The notes below the pieces were generated by a model. That model searched no databases. It saw nothing but the letters and a program-made list of their open reading frames with translations, and was not told where the DNA came from. From positions 27,111 to 91,110 of the forward strand of contig DAOUAE010000053.1 in assembly GCA_034433795.1 (NCBI GenBank): DNA of 64,000 bases, in the 5' to 3' direction. Both the position numbers and the translations under genes were made by a program. The first letter of the stretch is position 1; each line of letters opens with the position of its first letter. Source of the stretch: DAOUAE01 sp034433795 (GTDB lineage: Bacteria; Chloroflexota; UBA6077; FW602-bin22; DAOUAE01). This document shows, in pieces, positions 26,198-34,237 of this stretch.

Positions 26198-26446
26198 GAA
26201 ACCGGTGCGTGTGGCTAGTCAGACCAGTGCCGGCGCCGTCCGGGGTGATCGGCCGCGCGCCGGCGCCCAGACCGGGGGACAGGCCCCTGCCTCCGGCGCA
26301 CTCGCCGGGCGAGCGTTCCACCCGCTCCCAGCGCCGGGACAGGGGACCGGCCTCCTTGCTGCCAGCGGCCCTGGCCCCGCGCCCTTCGTCTCCGAGCGGC
26401 GGCGCGCCCCTTCTGGAGCCGGAAAGACCCGTGCGCCCCGGTGAGG

Positions 26447-26468
26447 CGCGCGGGCTCAGGCCCGCGCG
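26447..26468 (-). repeat. Perfect 9-bp hairpin enclosing a stop codon
   Basis: CGCGCGGGC (26447-26455) and GCCCGCGCG (26460-26468) flank a 4-base loop that contains the TGA of the 87-aa frame. No T-tract follows. Confidence 0.5.
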
Positions 26469-26719
26469 TTGATAAAGCGGCCGCGTCCGTGCTCACCGAT
26501 AGGGTTCACACGGGCATTGACATCGTAGACCGGCGTCGCGTTGATACCGGTCAGGGTGGTGGCGGCGCGGTCGGCGGCCGCGTCCAGGGTGGTCTCCTGG
26601 ACCTGGTCCTGGACCGTCCGGTCCAGCGCGGCGGCCGCCACGTCAGCTGTCCCCCGGGGCGCGGCGTTCGGGCCGAGGACCGGGACGATCAGGCCGGTTG
26701 CGACCGGTTGCACAGCCAT
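26456..26719 (-). CDS. Hypothetical protein, 87 aa
   Basis: Unrecognised small protein starting MAVQPVATGLIVPVLG, with an alanine-rich helical middle (ADVAAAALDRTVQDQVQETTLDAAADRAATTL) shown here in parts only, and a C-terminus PIGEHGRGRFINARA. A TATTCT -10 candidate lies about 38 bases upstream, but the ribosome binding site is weak (GGCGGG). A hairpin surrounds the stop codon. Real gene status is likely but not certain. Confidence 0.5.
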   Translation of the reverse strand: MAVQPVATGLIVPVLGPNAAPRGTADVAAAALDRTVQDQVQETTLDAAADRAATTLTGINATPVYDVNARVNPIGEHGRGRFINARA

Positions 26720-26799
26720 GGGTGACCCGCCGAGAACAGGCTTTCAGTTAGAATATCGGCGGATCCCGGAAAAACTTTAGGGGATTCCCTGACGTGACG

Positions 26800-26830
26800 C
26801 AAAAAAAATGCGCGGGGGTGGCCCCCGCGC
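26800..26830 (-). terminator. Strong intrinsic terminator of the efflux adaptor gene
   Basis: Read on the minus strand GCGCGGGGG-CCA-CCCCCGCGC (26830-26810) followed by ATTTTTTTTG. A 9-pair GC stem with eight T residues, 19 bases after the stop codon at 26849. Confidence 0.95.
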
Positions 26831-26848
26831 GGCTTGCGGTCGCCGGGG

Positions 26849-28474
26849 CTACTGGCCGACGACCTTCATTCCCTCTTTCAGGCCTTTGAGGATCTCGGTA
26901 TCGGTGTCGGTTACGATCCCGGTCTCGACATCGACCTCGCGTTTGCGGCCGCTCTCGGTCACGATCTGAACGTACTTCCGCCCTCCGAACCGGCGAACCG
27001 CCGAGGTCGGCACGAGCAACGTGTTCTCTTTCTTCTGAGTGACGATGACGACATTGGCCAGCATGCCCAGTTCGGCCCCGGGGCCCGGCGGATTGAAGGA
27101 GATGCGGATCGTGCGGGCGGTCGAGGTCGGCTGGGGCTGGCCCGACATGCTGGGGAGTGAGACAACCTTCTCCTTCAGACTCTGGCCCTTGAAGACGTCC
27201 AGGGTGACCGTGGCCTCCTGGCCCAACGCCACTTTGGGCAGGTCCTGTTGATTGAGTTCGACAGCGATCTCTAGTTCGCGCGGGTTGGCCAGGACGATCA
27301 CCGGGGTATAGGCCTGGATCTGGTCGCCCTCGCGACCGTTGGTCTGCATCACGGTGCCATCAAAGGGGGCGCGGATGCGGGCCAGTTCGACCTGTTCCTC
27401 CAGGGCCTGGAGGGCCAGCCGGGCCAGTTCGACCTGCCGCCGCTGAATCTGGACCTCGATGTCGGCGACGGTGCTGGCCGCCTCGGCCAGCTTGGCGGCG
27501 TAGGCCGCCCGGGCCGATTCCAGCGCCGCCCGGGCCGATTCAACGGCCTGGCGCGCGCTCTCCCGGTCGGCCGCCTTCGGCCCCGCCCGCAGCTGGTCCA
27601 GCCGGGCCTGGGCGCTCTCGTAGCGCGCCCGCTCCTTGCGGACAGTCTCCTCGGCCGCCTGGATCTCTTCAGGGCGGGCCGGCTGCCGGGCCTGCTCCAG
27701 CCGGATCAGGGCCTGCTGAACGGCCGTCTCGGCCGCCGCGACCCGGGCGTTTTCGGCCTGGCAGGCGGCCCCCCGGTCGCGGCTGCAGACCGCGTCGCGG
27801 TTGATCTGAGCGGCCCAGAGCGCGTTCCGGGCCTGCTCGACGGTCTTTTCGGCGGCCTGCACCTCCTCGGGCTTGGGCTTGGCCCGCAGATCGGCCAGTT
27901 TGGCCTCGGCCGTCCGCAGGGCCGCCGCCGCCTCAGCCACCGCCGCCTCGGCGGCCGCCAGGTCAGACGGAGCGGTCCCGGCCTGCAGCCGCTCGTAGTC
28001 GGCCTGGGCCTTGGCCAGCGCCGCCTCGGCGCTGGCGACCCGCGCCGCCGCCTCTTTGAGGGCAGCGGTCTGGCCGGTCTTGGCCTTTTCGACCGCCTGC
28101 TGCAGTTTCAACTGGGCGATCTCGTAATTGATCTTGGCCTTTTCCAGATCGTTGAGGAGGGTGCCGGTCTCCAGCTCCGCCAGGATATCATCTTTCTTAA
28201 CCTTCTGATTGAGTTCGACGTACAGCCGTCGCAGCCGCCCCGACTGTCGGAAGTACAGGGTCGCCTCTTCCTTGGCGGCCACGCGGCCGAGCGCCTTGAT
28301 CGTCTCAACGATGCTGCCGCGCCGGACCTCGTAGACCGGCTTGTTGGCATCGGCCGGCGTCGGTAGAGGCGTTGGTGTCGGCTCCTCCTCTACCAACTTG
28401 GTACAGCCGGTCACGACCAGCGCCAGCACGAGATAGCCGAGGACCAGCCCGTTGAGCAGACGCTTCACCCGCAC
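26849..28474 (-). CDS. HlyD/RND-type efflux adaptor lipoprotein
   Basis: The 541-residue membrane-fusion protein begins with a lipoprotein signal (LVLGYLVLALVVTGC, lipobox VTGC with Cys24), so it is lipid-anchored. Then follow the first biotinyl-lipoyl half (VYEVRRGSIVETIKALGRV), a very long alanine- and glutamate-rich coiled-coil hairpin (about residues 110-345), the second lipoyl half (IRAPFDGTVMQTNGREGDQI) and the beta-barrel/MP domains. Such adaptors work with MacB- or RND-type transporters. No permease is beside it; the two LolD/MacB-type ATPases at 13739-15399 could be partners but are distant. Confidence 0.92.
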   Translation of the reverse strand: MRVKRLLNGLVLGYLVLALVVTGCTKLVEEEPTPTPLPTPADANKPVYEVRRGSIVETIKALGRVAAKEEATLYFRQSGRLRRLYVELNQKVKKDDILAELETGTLLNDLEKAKINYEIAQLKLQQAVEKAKTGQTAALKEAAARVASAEAALAKAQADYERLQAGTAPSDLAAAEAAVAEAAAALRTAEAKLADLRAKPKPEEVQAAEKTVEQARNALWAAQINRDAVCSRDRGAACQAENARVAAAETAVQQALIRLEQARQPARPEEIQAAEETVRKERARYESAQARLDQLRAGPKAADRESARQAVESARAALESARAAYAAKLAEAASTVADIEVQIQRRQVELARLALQALEEQVELARIRAPFDGTVMQTNGREGDQIQAYTPVIVLANPRELEIAVELNQQDLPKVALGQEATVTLDVFKGQSLKEKVVSLPSMSGQPQPTSTARTIRISFNPPGPGAELGMLANVVIVTQKKENTLLVPTSAVRRFGGRKYVQIVTESGRKREVDVETGIVTDTDTEILKGLKEGMKVVGQ

Positions 28475-28646
28475 CCTCCTGTCCTGGTGACTGCGCCCAC
28501 ATTCTACCCAGCCCGCCTGGTTGCGTCAAGGCCGTGGTCGGCGGTCGCAGACGCGCCCCGCAAACGCCGGGCCCCCTCTCGGCTCGGGCGGACTGGCCGC
28601 CGGGGCCTCAGACCGATAGACCCGGCCAGAGGGCCTGTCCGGCCGC

Positions 28647-28656
28647 TATTATATAG
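28647..28656 (+). promoter_or_regulatory. Candidate -10 for the DUF983 gene
   Basis: TATTATATAG stands out in GC-rich sequence 18-27 bases before the ATG at 28674. There is no clear Shine-Dalgarno, so the message may be nearly leaderless. Confidence 0.4.
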
Positions 28657-28673
28657 CCTGTGCCTGGCGACCG

Positions 28674-29098
28674 ATGAGCACGCGCTCCTCACGGTCTCTG
28701 ACACTGTTTCTCCAGGCCCGCCGGCGGCGGTGTCCAGCCTGCGGGGGAGGACCGCTCTTTCTCTCGTGGTTTCAGATCCGGCCGCGCTGTCCTGGCTGTG
28801 GTCTCTGGCTGGGGCGCGAGGAGGCTACTACACAGACGCCATGGCCCTGAACCTGATTGTGGCCGAGGGCCTCCGTCTCCTGGGCCTGGCGCTGACGCTC
28901 GTCCTGACCTGGCCGGCCCCACCGTGGGATCGGCTGCAGTTCGGATCGGTGGTGGGGATGGTGGTGGCCCCGCTTCTCTTCTACCCCTACGCGAAGACCC
29001 TCGGGCTGGCCTTCGATCTCTTCTTCCGGCCGGTCGAGCCGGGCGACCGGGCCGACGATCTGTCGGCCGAGCATCCACCATCGTCACCCCAGCGGTAA
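28674..29098 (+). pseudogene. DUF983 family membrane protein, interrupted by a frameshift
   Basis: Two frames together give a full DUF983 protein. The first (ATG 28674, stop 28850) encodes RRRRCPACGGGPLFLSWF and RCPGCGLWLGREE, the family's zinc-ribbon start. The second frame continues exactly where the first leaves the family pattern, with GGYYTDAMALNLIVAEG and two membrane helices (LLGLALTLVLTW, VGMVVAPLLFYPYA), up to TAA 29098. One G appears to be missing at about 28818-28823. It may be a true mutation, a sequencing error, or (less likely, no classical slippery site) programmed frameshifting. Confidence 0.8.
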
Positions 29099-29145
29099 CC
29101 TGTCCCGGCCCGACGCCGGCACAGCCTGTGCTCCAGGCTCCGGTG

Positions 29146-29373
29146 ATGGACCTGGTCGGCGAACTGGAGCAGCTCCGCTGGGCACGCCACCGCCTCACGG
29201 CCCAGGAGTACCGTCGGGTGGTGCGCTTCTACGCCGGGACCCCGCTGCCGCCCGGCGAGTACCTCGACGCCGATACCGGTGAACTGATCGTCGCCCCCGA
29301 GCAGGCCCAGACGGTTCCTCCGGGCAAGGTCTACCTGGCCGTGGACAGCCTGCGCGGGATCTACGACCTGTAG
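29146..29373 (+). CDS. Hypothetical protein, 75 aa
   Basis: Small soluble protein, MDLVGELEQLRWARHRLTAQ at its start, then RVVRFYAGTPLPPGEYLDADTG and TVPPGKVYLAVDSLRGIYDL in overlapping order. Family unknown. Codon choice looks like the neighbouring genes. A GTG six codons upstream is an alternative start. It lies between the broken DUF983 gene and a receiver gene on the same strand. Confidence 0.6.
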   Translation: MDLVGELEQLRWARHRLTAQEYRRVVRFYAGTPLPPGEYLDADTGELIVAPEQAQTVPPGKVYLAVDSLRGIYDL

Positions 29374-29397
29374 CCGGTGCTCCGCCTGCTCGGTCTC

Positions 29398-29427
29398 TTG
29401 CTGCCGCTCCTGCGGGTGGGGTATAAT
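29398..29427 (+). promoter_or_regulatory. Promoter for the receiver-domain gene
   Basis: TTGCTG (29398-29403), 18-base spacer, perfect TATAAT (29422-29427). The leader to the ATG at 29445 is very short (about 10 bases) and contains GGGAAGGG. Confidence 0.75.
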
Positions 29428-29444
29428 GCGCCTGGGAAGGGATA

Positions 29445-29846
29445 ATGGCGCCCAAAATTCTCATCGTCGACGACGACCGGGAGTTCCTCCGGATGATGGA
29501 GATGGTCCTGGGCGACGCCGGCTTCCAGGTCGTGACCACCAGCAGCGGACAGGCGGCCCTGGAGATCCTGCGGCGCGACCGACCGGATGTGCTGATTCTG
29601 GACCTCCGGATGCCTGATCCCTCGGGCTGGGAGATCTACGAACAGGTCCGGCGCGCGGCCGACCCGGCCCTGGCCAGGCTGCCGATCATCATCACCTCGG
29701 CCGCCGGGCCGGAGCTGGCCGAACTCCACGAGCGCGTCGGCGGCGCACCCAACACCTACGTCCTGGCCAAACCCTTCGAAATAGACGAACTGATGGCCCG
29801 TCTGGCCGAGGCGGTGGACGCCAGCCAGCGTCTGCGCGGCCAGTGA
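29445..29846 (+). CDS. Single-domain response regulator (receiver only)
   Basis: A CheY-like receiver of 133 residues with the acidic pocket in ILIVDDDREFLRMM, phospho-acceptor Asp in VLILDLRMPDPSG, the conserved Ser/Thr in IIITSAAG and Lys in VLAKPFEIDEL. No output domain follows. It probably acts by protein contact or in a phosphorelay; a partner kinase is not adjacent. It is followed by pyrF after 27 bases on the same strand. Confidence 0.93.
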   Translation: MAPKILIVDDDREFLRMMEMVLGDAGFQVVTTSSGQAALEILRRDRPDVLILDLRMPDPSGWEIYEQVRRAADPALARLPIIITSAAGPELAELHERVGGAPNTYVLAKPFEIDELMARLAEAVDASQRLRGQ

Positions 29847-29873
29847 CCGGGCTCCACCCGGTGAGGGGAACCG

Positions 29874-30701
29874 ATGACCGCGTTCGGCGAGAGGCTCCAG
29901 GCGGCGCTGGCGGCCGCCGAGAGCCCGCTCTGCATCGGTCTGGACATCGTCGAGGAGCGCCTGCCGGCGGTCGTCCGGTGCGAACCGGAGCCGGTCCTGG
30001 CCTTCGCCCGGGCGATCATCGAGGCCACCGCCGACCTGGTCTGCGCCTACAAGCCCAACCTGGCCTTCTATGAGCGCCTGGGCAGTCGGGGCTTTGATCT
30101 CCTGCGCCAGATCCTGGCCAGCATCCCTCGCCCGATCCTCACCATCGCCGACGCCAAACGCGGCGACATCGCCAGCAGCGCCGCCGCCTACGCCCAGGCC
30201 CTCTTCGAGCACTTCGGGTTCGACGCCTGCACCGTCAACCCCTACCTGGGGGGCGAGGCGCTGCAGCCGTTCCTGGACCGCCCGGACCGTGGGGTGTTTG
30301 TCCTCTGCCGGACCTCCAACCCCGGCGCCGGCGAGTTCCAGGACCTCCAGGTCGACGGGCGCCCGCTCTACCTGGTGGTGGCCGAGCGGGCCCGGCGCTG
30401 GAACCGCCACGGCAATGTCGGCCTGGTGGTCGGCGCCACCTATCCCCAGGACCTGCGGGCCGTCCGGGCGGTCGCCCCCGACCTGCCGTTCCTGGTCCCG
30501 GGGGTGGGCACCCAGGGCGGCGACCTCACCACCGCCCTGGTCGAGGGCTCCGACCGCGGACGGGCGCCGGTCATCATCAACGTCGCCCGACAGGTTCTCT
30601 ACGCCTCGGCCGGCGAGGACTTCGCCCTGGCCGCGCGCACGGTCGCCCTGCAGCTGCGCGAGACGATGCGGACGACGCTGGCCCGGGTCCGGGCGTCCTG
30701 A
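29874..30701 (+). CDS. pyrF: Orotidine 5'-phosphate decarboxylase (type 2)
   Basis: Final step of UMP synthesis. The 275-residue protein shows CIGLDIVEERLP near the start, the catalytic DAKRGDIASSAAAYA loop and VNPYLGGEALQPFL, then LVVGATYPQDL and FLVPGVGTQGGDL. The length and sequence are of the longer type 2 (PyrF of mycobacteria and Chloroflexota) enzymes. It lies 20 kb from the pyrBC-carAB operon and has a different, receiver-linked transcription context. Confidence 0.95.
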   Translation: MTAFGERLQAALAAAESPLCIGLDIVEERLPAVVRCEPEPVLAFARAIIEATADLVCAYKPNLAFYERLGSRGFDLLRQILASIPRPILTIADAKRGDIASSAAAYAQALFEHFGFDACTVNPYLGGEALQPFLDRPDRGVFVLCRTSNPGAGEFQDLQVDGRPLYLVVAERARRWNRHGNVGLVVGATYPQDLRAVRAVAPDLPFLVPGVGTQGGDLTTALVEGSDRGRAPVIINVARQVLYASAGEDFALAARTVALQLRETMRTTLARVRAS

Positions 30702-30724
30702 GTGCGAAAGGGGGGCGCGGCAGT

Positions 30725-30955
30725 ATGGTCGTCGAGTTCCGGCTGGACGATATCGTGCGGCTGCGTAAACCCCATCCCTGCGGCGGAACCGACTGGCGGA
30801 TCGTTCGCCTGGGCGCGGACATCGGCCTGAAGTGCCTGCGCTGTGGCGCCCGTATTCTTCTCCCCCGGAGCGTGCTCGAACGCCGGATGAAGATGTTCGT
30901 CGCCCGCGGGATCCGTCCAGCCCCGCCGCTGGTCCCCCGTGAGGAGACCCCCTGA
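30725..30955 (+). CDS. DUF951 family protein
   Basis: A 76-residue protein with the DUF951 signature: VRLRKPHPCGGTDWRIVRLG, then ADIGLKCLRCGARILLPRS, and a C-terminal basic stretch. The family is widespread in Firmicutes and Chloroflexota, often near DNA-replication or ychF genes, and its function is not known. Cys residues in HPCGG and CLRCG may bind metal. It ends ten bases before the nucleoside hydrolase ATG. Confidence 0.92.
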   Translation: MVVEFRLDDIVRLRKPHPCGGTDWRIVRLGADIGLKCLRCGARILLPRSVLERRMKMFVARGIRPAPPLVPREETP

Positions 30956-30965
30956 AGGGAGAGCG

Positions 30966-31898
30966 ATGGCCGACCTCCGCCTGATCCTGGACACCGATAT
31001 CGGCACCGATGTGGACGATGCCCTGGCGCTGGCGCTCGCCCTCCTCTCGCCCGAGGTCCGGCTGGAGGCCGTGACTGTGGTCTACGGCGATGTCGACCTG
31101 CGGGCCCGCATGGTGCTGAAACTGCTGCGCCTGGCCGGGCGCAGCGATATCCCGGTGGCGCGGGGCATCGGCCAGCCGCTCCTGCGCAACCGCCCGGTCT
31201 ACTGGGCCGGCCACGAAGGGCAGGGCCTCCTGACCGGCGAGGACTACGACCGGCCGCTCCCCGAAGGGCACGCAGTGGATCTCATTATCGAGCGGGTGAT
31301 GGCCAACCCCGGCGAGATCACTCTGGTGCCCATCGGCCCCCTCACCAACATCGCCGCCGCCATCATCCGCGAGCCGCGGATCGTCTCGCGCCTCCGCCGG
31401 GTTGTGCTGATGGGCGGGGTACTCCGGACCGGCCCACGCTTCGACCTGCCGCTGGCCGAGCACAACATCCGTTCCGACCCCGAGGCGGCCAGCGTCGTCT
31501 TCTCGGCCGGCCTGCCCCTGACGATGGTCGGGCTCGATGTCACCACCCAGGTCCGCATCACCCGCAGCGACTGCGCCCGGATCAACGCGGTCGGGACCCC
31601 CTTCCACCAGGCCATCGCCGACCAGGTCCTGCGCTATCTCCATCTCCGCCGCCGCGACTGGACCTACCTCCACGACCCGCTGGCCCTGGCCACCGCCATT
31701 GACCCCACCTTCGTCGCCACCCGCGCCCTGCGCATCCGGGTCGAAACGCGTGGCGACCTGACCACCGGCATGACGCTGGCCGAACTGCCGACCGACGAGG
31801 CCCCGGCCACCGCCGAGGCGGCCATCGCGGTGGACAGCGACCGCTTCCATCGGTTCTTCCTGGAGCGCCTGCTCCGCCCACTGCCACCCCGCGACTGA
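30966..31898 (+). CDS. Inosine/uridine-preferring nucleoside hydrolase
   Basis: Splits the N-glycosidic bond of ribonucleosides. The 310-residue protein begins with the Ca-binding motif LILDTDIGTDVDDALAL, and has VTLVPIGPLTNIAAAI-like LVPIGPLTNIAAAI, VLMGGV and EHNIRSDPEAASVVF, which complete the active site. ATG 30966 is preceded by GAAGGGAGAG; an upstream in-frame ATG has no such signal. It probably salvages nucleosides; it follows pyrF and DUF951 in the same unit. Confidence 0.94.
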   Translation: MADLRLILDTDIGTDVDDALALALALLSPEVRLEAVTVVYGDVDLRARMVLKLLRLAGRSDIPVARGIGQPLLRNRPVYWAGHEGQGLLTGEDYDRPLPEGHAVDLIIERVMANPGEITLVPIGPLTNIAAAIIREPRIVSRLRRVVLMGGVLRTGPRFDLPLAEHNIRSDPEAASVVFSAGLPLTMVGLDVTTQVRITRSDCARINAVGTPFHQAIADQVLRYLHLRRRDWTYLHDPLALATAIDPTFVATRALRIRVETRGDLTTGMTLAELPTDEAPATAEAAIAVDSDRFHRFFLERLLRPLPPRD

Positions 31899-31941
31899 AT
31901 CTGGCCGCGGAATGAAGAATTCGGCTTACAGGGAGAGGCTG

Positions 31942-32928
31942 ATGCCACACATTGTGATCCCCGACGACGACCCACCGGTCTACCAGGGCCACCCGGAACT
32001 GGAGCGCCTGCGGACGCTGGGCGAGGTCACGGTCTACCACCGACGGGCGACCAGCCCTGAGGAGTTCCTCGAACGGCTGCGGCCGGCCGATATCGTCCTC
32101 AATGTCCGGGCCTACTCGCGTTTCAGCCGCGAGGTCCTGGAGGCGCTGCCGCGCCTGCGGCTCATCTCGGTGCTGGGGACGGGGACCGACAACATCGACC
32201 TCGAGGCCGCCACCGCCCTGGGCATCGTCGTCACCAACACCCCCGGCGCCTCGACTGTCTCGGTGGCCGAGCTGACCATCGCCCTGATGCTGGCCGCCGC
32301 CCGGCATCTGGCCTGGGCCGACCGGACGGTGCGGGCTGGCCGCTGGGAGCATCGTCAGGGCAGCGAACTGCGGGGGAAGACCTTAGGGATCATCGGTCTG
32401 GGGGCCATCGGTCAGGAGGTAGCCCGTCTGGCCCGTGGCCTGGGTCTGCGGGTCATCGCCTGGAGTTTCACCCCCGATCCGGCCCGGGCGGCGGCCTGCG
32501 GGGCTGAGCTGGTGGACCTCGAGACCCTGCTGACTCAGGCCGATATCGTCAGTTTGCACCTGCGGGCCTCACCCCGATCGGTCGGATTGCTGGACCGTCA
32601 GGCCATCTTCCGACTCAAGCGCGGCGCTATCCTTATCAACACCGCCCGTGGCGCGCTGGTGGATGAGGAGGCGCTGGCTGACGCACTGGAGCAGGGGCAC
32701 CTGGCGGCGGCCGGGCTCGATGTCTTTGCCGTCGAGCCTCTGCCACCGGAGAGCCGGCTCCGGCGGCTGGAGAACGTTGTTCTCAGCCCGCACATGGGCT
32801 GGGTCACGGCCGAGGCCAGCGCCCGGCTGACCCGCCTGCCGGTTGACAACATCGCCGCCTATCTGGCTGGCCAGCCGACCTGTGTGGTCAACCCGGCCGC
32901 CCTGGCGCATCCGCGCCAGCGGGGTTAA
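31942..32928 (+). CDS. D-isomer-specific 2-hydroxyacid dehydrogenase
   Basis: The 328-residue NAD-dependent enzyme has the Rossmann loop GIIGLGAIGQEVARLARGLG and the catalytic triad: Arg in INTARGALVDEEAL, Glu in VFAVEPLP and His in SPHMGWVT. The N-terminal LGTGTDNIDLEAATALGI segment is standard. The substrate (phosphoglycerate, glyoxylate, phosphite or another acid) cannot be told. Start at ATG 31942 because GGGAGAGG lies nine bases upstream. The 3' end overlaps the convergent next gene by four bases. Confidence 0.94.
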   Translation: MPHIVIPDDDPPVYQGHPELERLRTLGEVTVYHRRATSPEEFLERLRPADIVLNVRAYSRFSREVLEALPRLRLISVLGTGTDNIDLEAATALGIVVTNTPGASTVSVAELTIALMLAAARHLAWADRTVRAGRWEHRQGSELRGKTLGIIGLGAIGQEVARLARGLGLRVIAWSFTPDPARAAACGAELVDLETLLTQADIVSLHLRASPRSVGLLDRQAIFRLKRGAILINTARGALVDEEALADALEQGHLAAAGLDVFAVEPLPPESRLRRLENVVLSPHMGWVTAEASARLTRLPVDNIAAYLAGQPTCVVNPAALAHPRQRG

Positions 32929-33377
32929 TGCCGGCCGGCGTCGTCCTCGCTCTCGGGAGGCTCCTCGGCGGCGAAGAAGCCGCGCAACTGGTCGAGCCGC
33001 TGGCGCAGATCCGGCTCATCCACCGGCGCCTCCGGCAGGCGCAGGGCCCGCAGTTCCTCCTCGGTCCGCATTCTGAGCAGGAGGTCGAAGACCTTAAGGA
33101 GCAGGTCCCGCCCCACCCGGAAGCCGTAGGGATCGGTGTGGGTGCGGCGGACGTGGTAGTCGATGGCCCAGCACTCGTCCTCGGTCACCACGATCGGCAG
33201 GGCCGCCGGCGGGTCACCCCGCTGCCGACGGGCTTCGAACTCCTTGATGACCGCGAAGATTTTGAGCAACAGGTTCTTGCCAACCGGCCGGCCCTCCTCG
33301 GTCCAGGTGTGCCGGATCACGTCTTCGATGGTCCAGGCCTCGGCCTCGGTGACGTACAGTACCCCTTCACCCCCCAT
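32925..33377 (-). CDS. Small protein with internal tandem duplication
   Basis: Unrecognised 150-residue soluble protein. Residues about 7-47 (LYVTEAEAWTIEDVIRHTWT ... VGKNLLLKIFAVIKEF) and 61-102 (IVVTEDECWAIDYHVRRTHT ... VGRDLLLKVFDLLLRM) are clearly related, a two-fold internal repeat of about 42 residues. The C-terminus is acidic. ATG 33377 lies eight bases after a near-perfect AAGGAGG; a GTG three codons upstream overlaps that site. An extended -10 lies upstream. The function is unknown. Confidence 0.8.
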   Translation of the reverse strand: MGGEGVLYVTEAEAWTIEDVIRHTWTEEGRPVGKNLLLKIFAVIKEFEARRQRGDPPAALPIVVTEDECWAIDYHVRRTHTDPYGFRVGRDLLLKVFDLLLRMRTEEELRALRLPEAPVDEPDLRQRLDQLRGFFAAEEPPESEDDAGRH

Positions 33378-33409
33378 ACTGCTCACCTCCTTCCGTCACC
33401 GCTCGGCAA

Positions 33410-33418
33410 ATTGTAGCA
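33410..33418 (-). promoter_or_regulatory. Extended -10 promoter for the duplicated-domain gene
   Basis: On the minus strand TGCTACAAT with TACAAT at 33415-33410, about 33 bases before the ATG. The Shine-Dalgarno GGAAGGAGGTGA follows. Confidence 0.65.
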
Positions 33419-33451
33419 AATAACCAGGCGGCCGTCGACCATCACGCACCC

Positions 33452-34237
33452 TCAGACCACCGCCGAGACGCCGCCGTCGATGTTGATGGCCGTGCCGGTG
33501 ATGTAGGCGGCGCGGTCCGACGCCAGGAAGGCGACGAGGTCGGCCACCTCCTCAGCCTCACCGACCCGTCCCAGAGGGATGCTCCGGCCGCGTTCGGCGT
33601 AGAACTCCTCCAGGGTCATGCGGTCGGCGTACTGGGCCCGCCAGACGCGCTCGTGCTGGGCGCTCTTGATCGTTCCGACGCAGACGGTGTTGACGGTGAT
33701 GCGGTCCGGGGCCAGGTCCTTGGAGAGGGCTTTGGTCAGCGCGATGCCAGCCGCCCGGCTGACCGAGGTCGGCACCGACTGCGGCCCCGGCTGCTTGCCG
33801 CCGATCATGGTGATATTGATAATGCGCCCGGCCGGGCTGCGCCGGAGATAGGGCAGGGCGGCCTGGATCGTCCGGATGGCGCCGAAGAGTTTGAGGTCGA
33901 GATCGGCCCGCCAGTCGTCCTCGCTCACCTGGTCGAAAGCCCGGGCGAAGGCCCGGCCGGCGTTATTGACCAGGATGTCCAGCCGACCGAAGCGCTCGAC
34001 GGTGGCCTGGATAAAGCGCTGCACCTCGTCGGTCCGGGTGACGTCGGCCGGGACCGCCAGCACCTCCCCGCCGGTGGCCCGGGCCAGGTCGCGGGCGGCG
34101 GCCTCCAGCACGTCGGGGCGGCGGGCGCAGATGGCCACTTTCGCCCCCTCGCAGAGCAGCCGATAGGCGATGGCCCGGCCGATGCCCTCACTGCCGCCGG
34201 TGACCGCCGCCACCCGACCGGTCAATCCGAGGTCCAT
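33452..34237 (-). CDS. Short-chain dehydrogenase/reductase-like protein lacking the YxxxK pair
   Basis: The 261-residue SDR fold has the nucleotide loop VTGGSEGIGRAIA, the VNNAGRAFA motif and IINITMIGG. At the catalytic position, where YxxxK is expected, the sequence reads PTSVSRAAGIALTKAL, so both Tyr and Lys are replaced (by Thr and Arg in my alignment). A related SDR subgroup with RAAxIALTKAL is known to me, so this may be a family trait rather than decay. Its start overlaps the end of the EamA transporter gene by 16 bases. Confidence 0.88.
   Translation of the reverse strand: MDLGLTGRVAAVTGGSEGIGRAIAYRLLCEGAKVAICARRPDVLEAAARDLARATGGEVLAVPADVTRTDEVQRFIQATVERFGRLDILVNNAGRAFARAFDQVSEDDWRADLDLKLFGAIRTIQAALPYLRRSPAGRIINITMIGGKQPGPQSVPTSVSRAAGIALTKALSKDLAPDRITVNTVCVGTIKSAQHERVWRAQYADRMTLEEFYAERGRSIPLGRVGEAEEVADLVAFLASDRAAYITGTAINIDGGVSAVV

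Noticed and set aside
28815..28825. Programmed frameshifting to make the DUF983 protein
   Set aside because: No heptameric slippery sequence or downstream pseudoknot is apparent; mutation or sequencing error is simpler.
29361..31850. Long minus-strand frame antisense to the receiver gene, pyrF and nucleoside hydrolase
   Set aside because: Shadow of three well-supported plus-strand genes.
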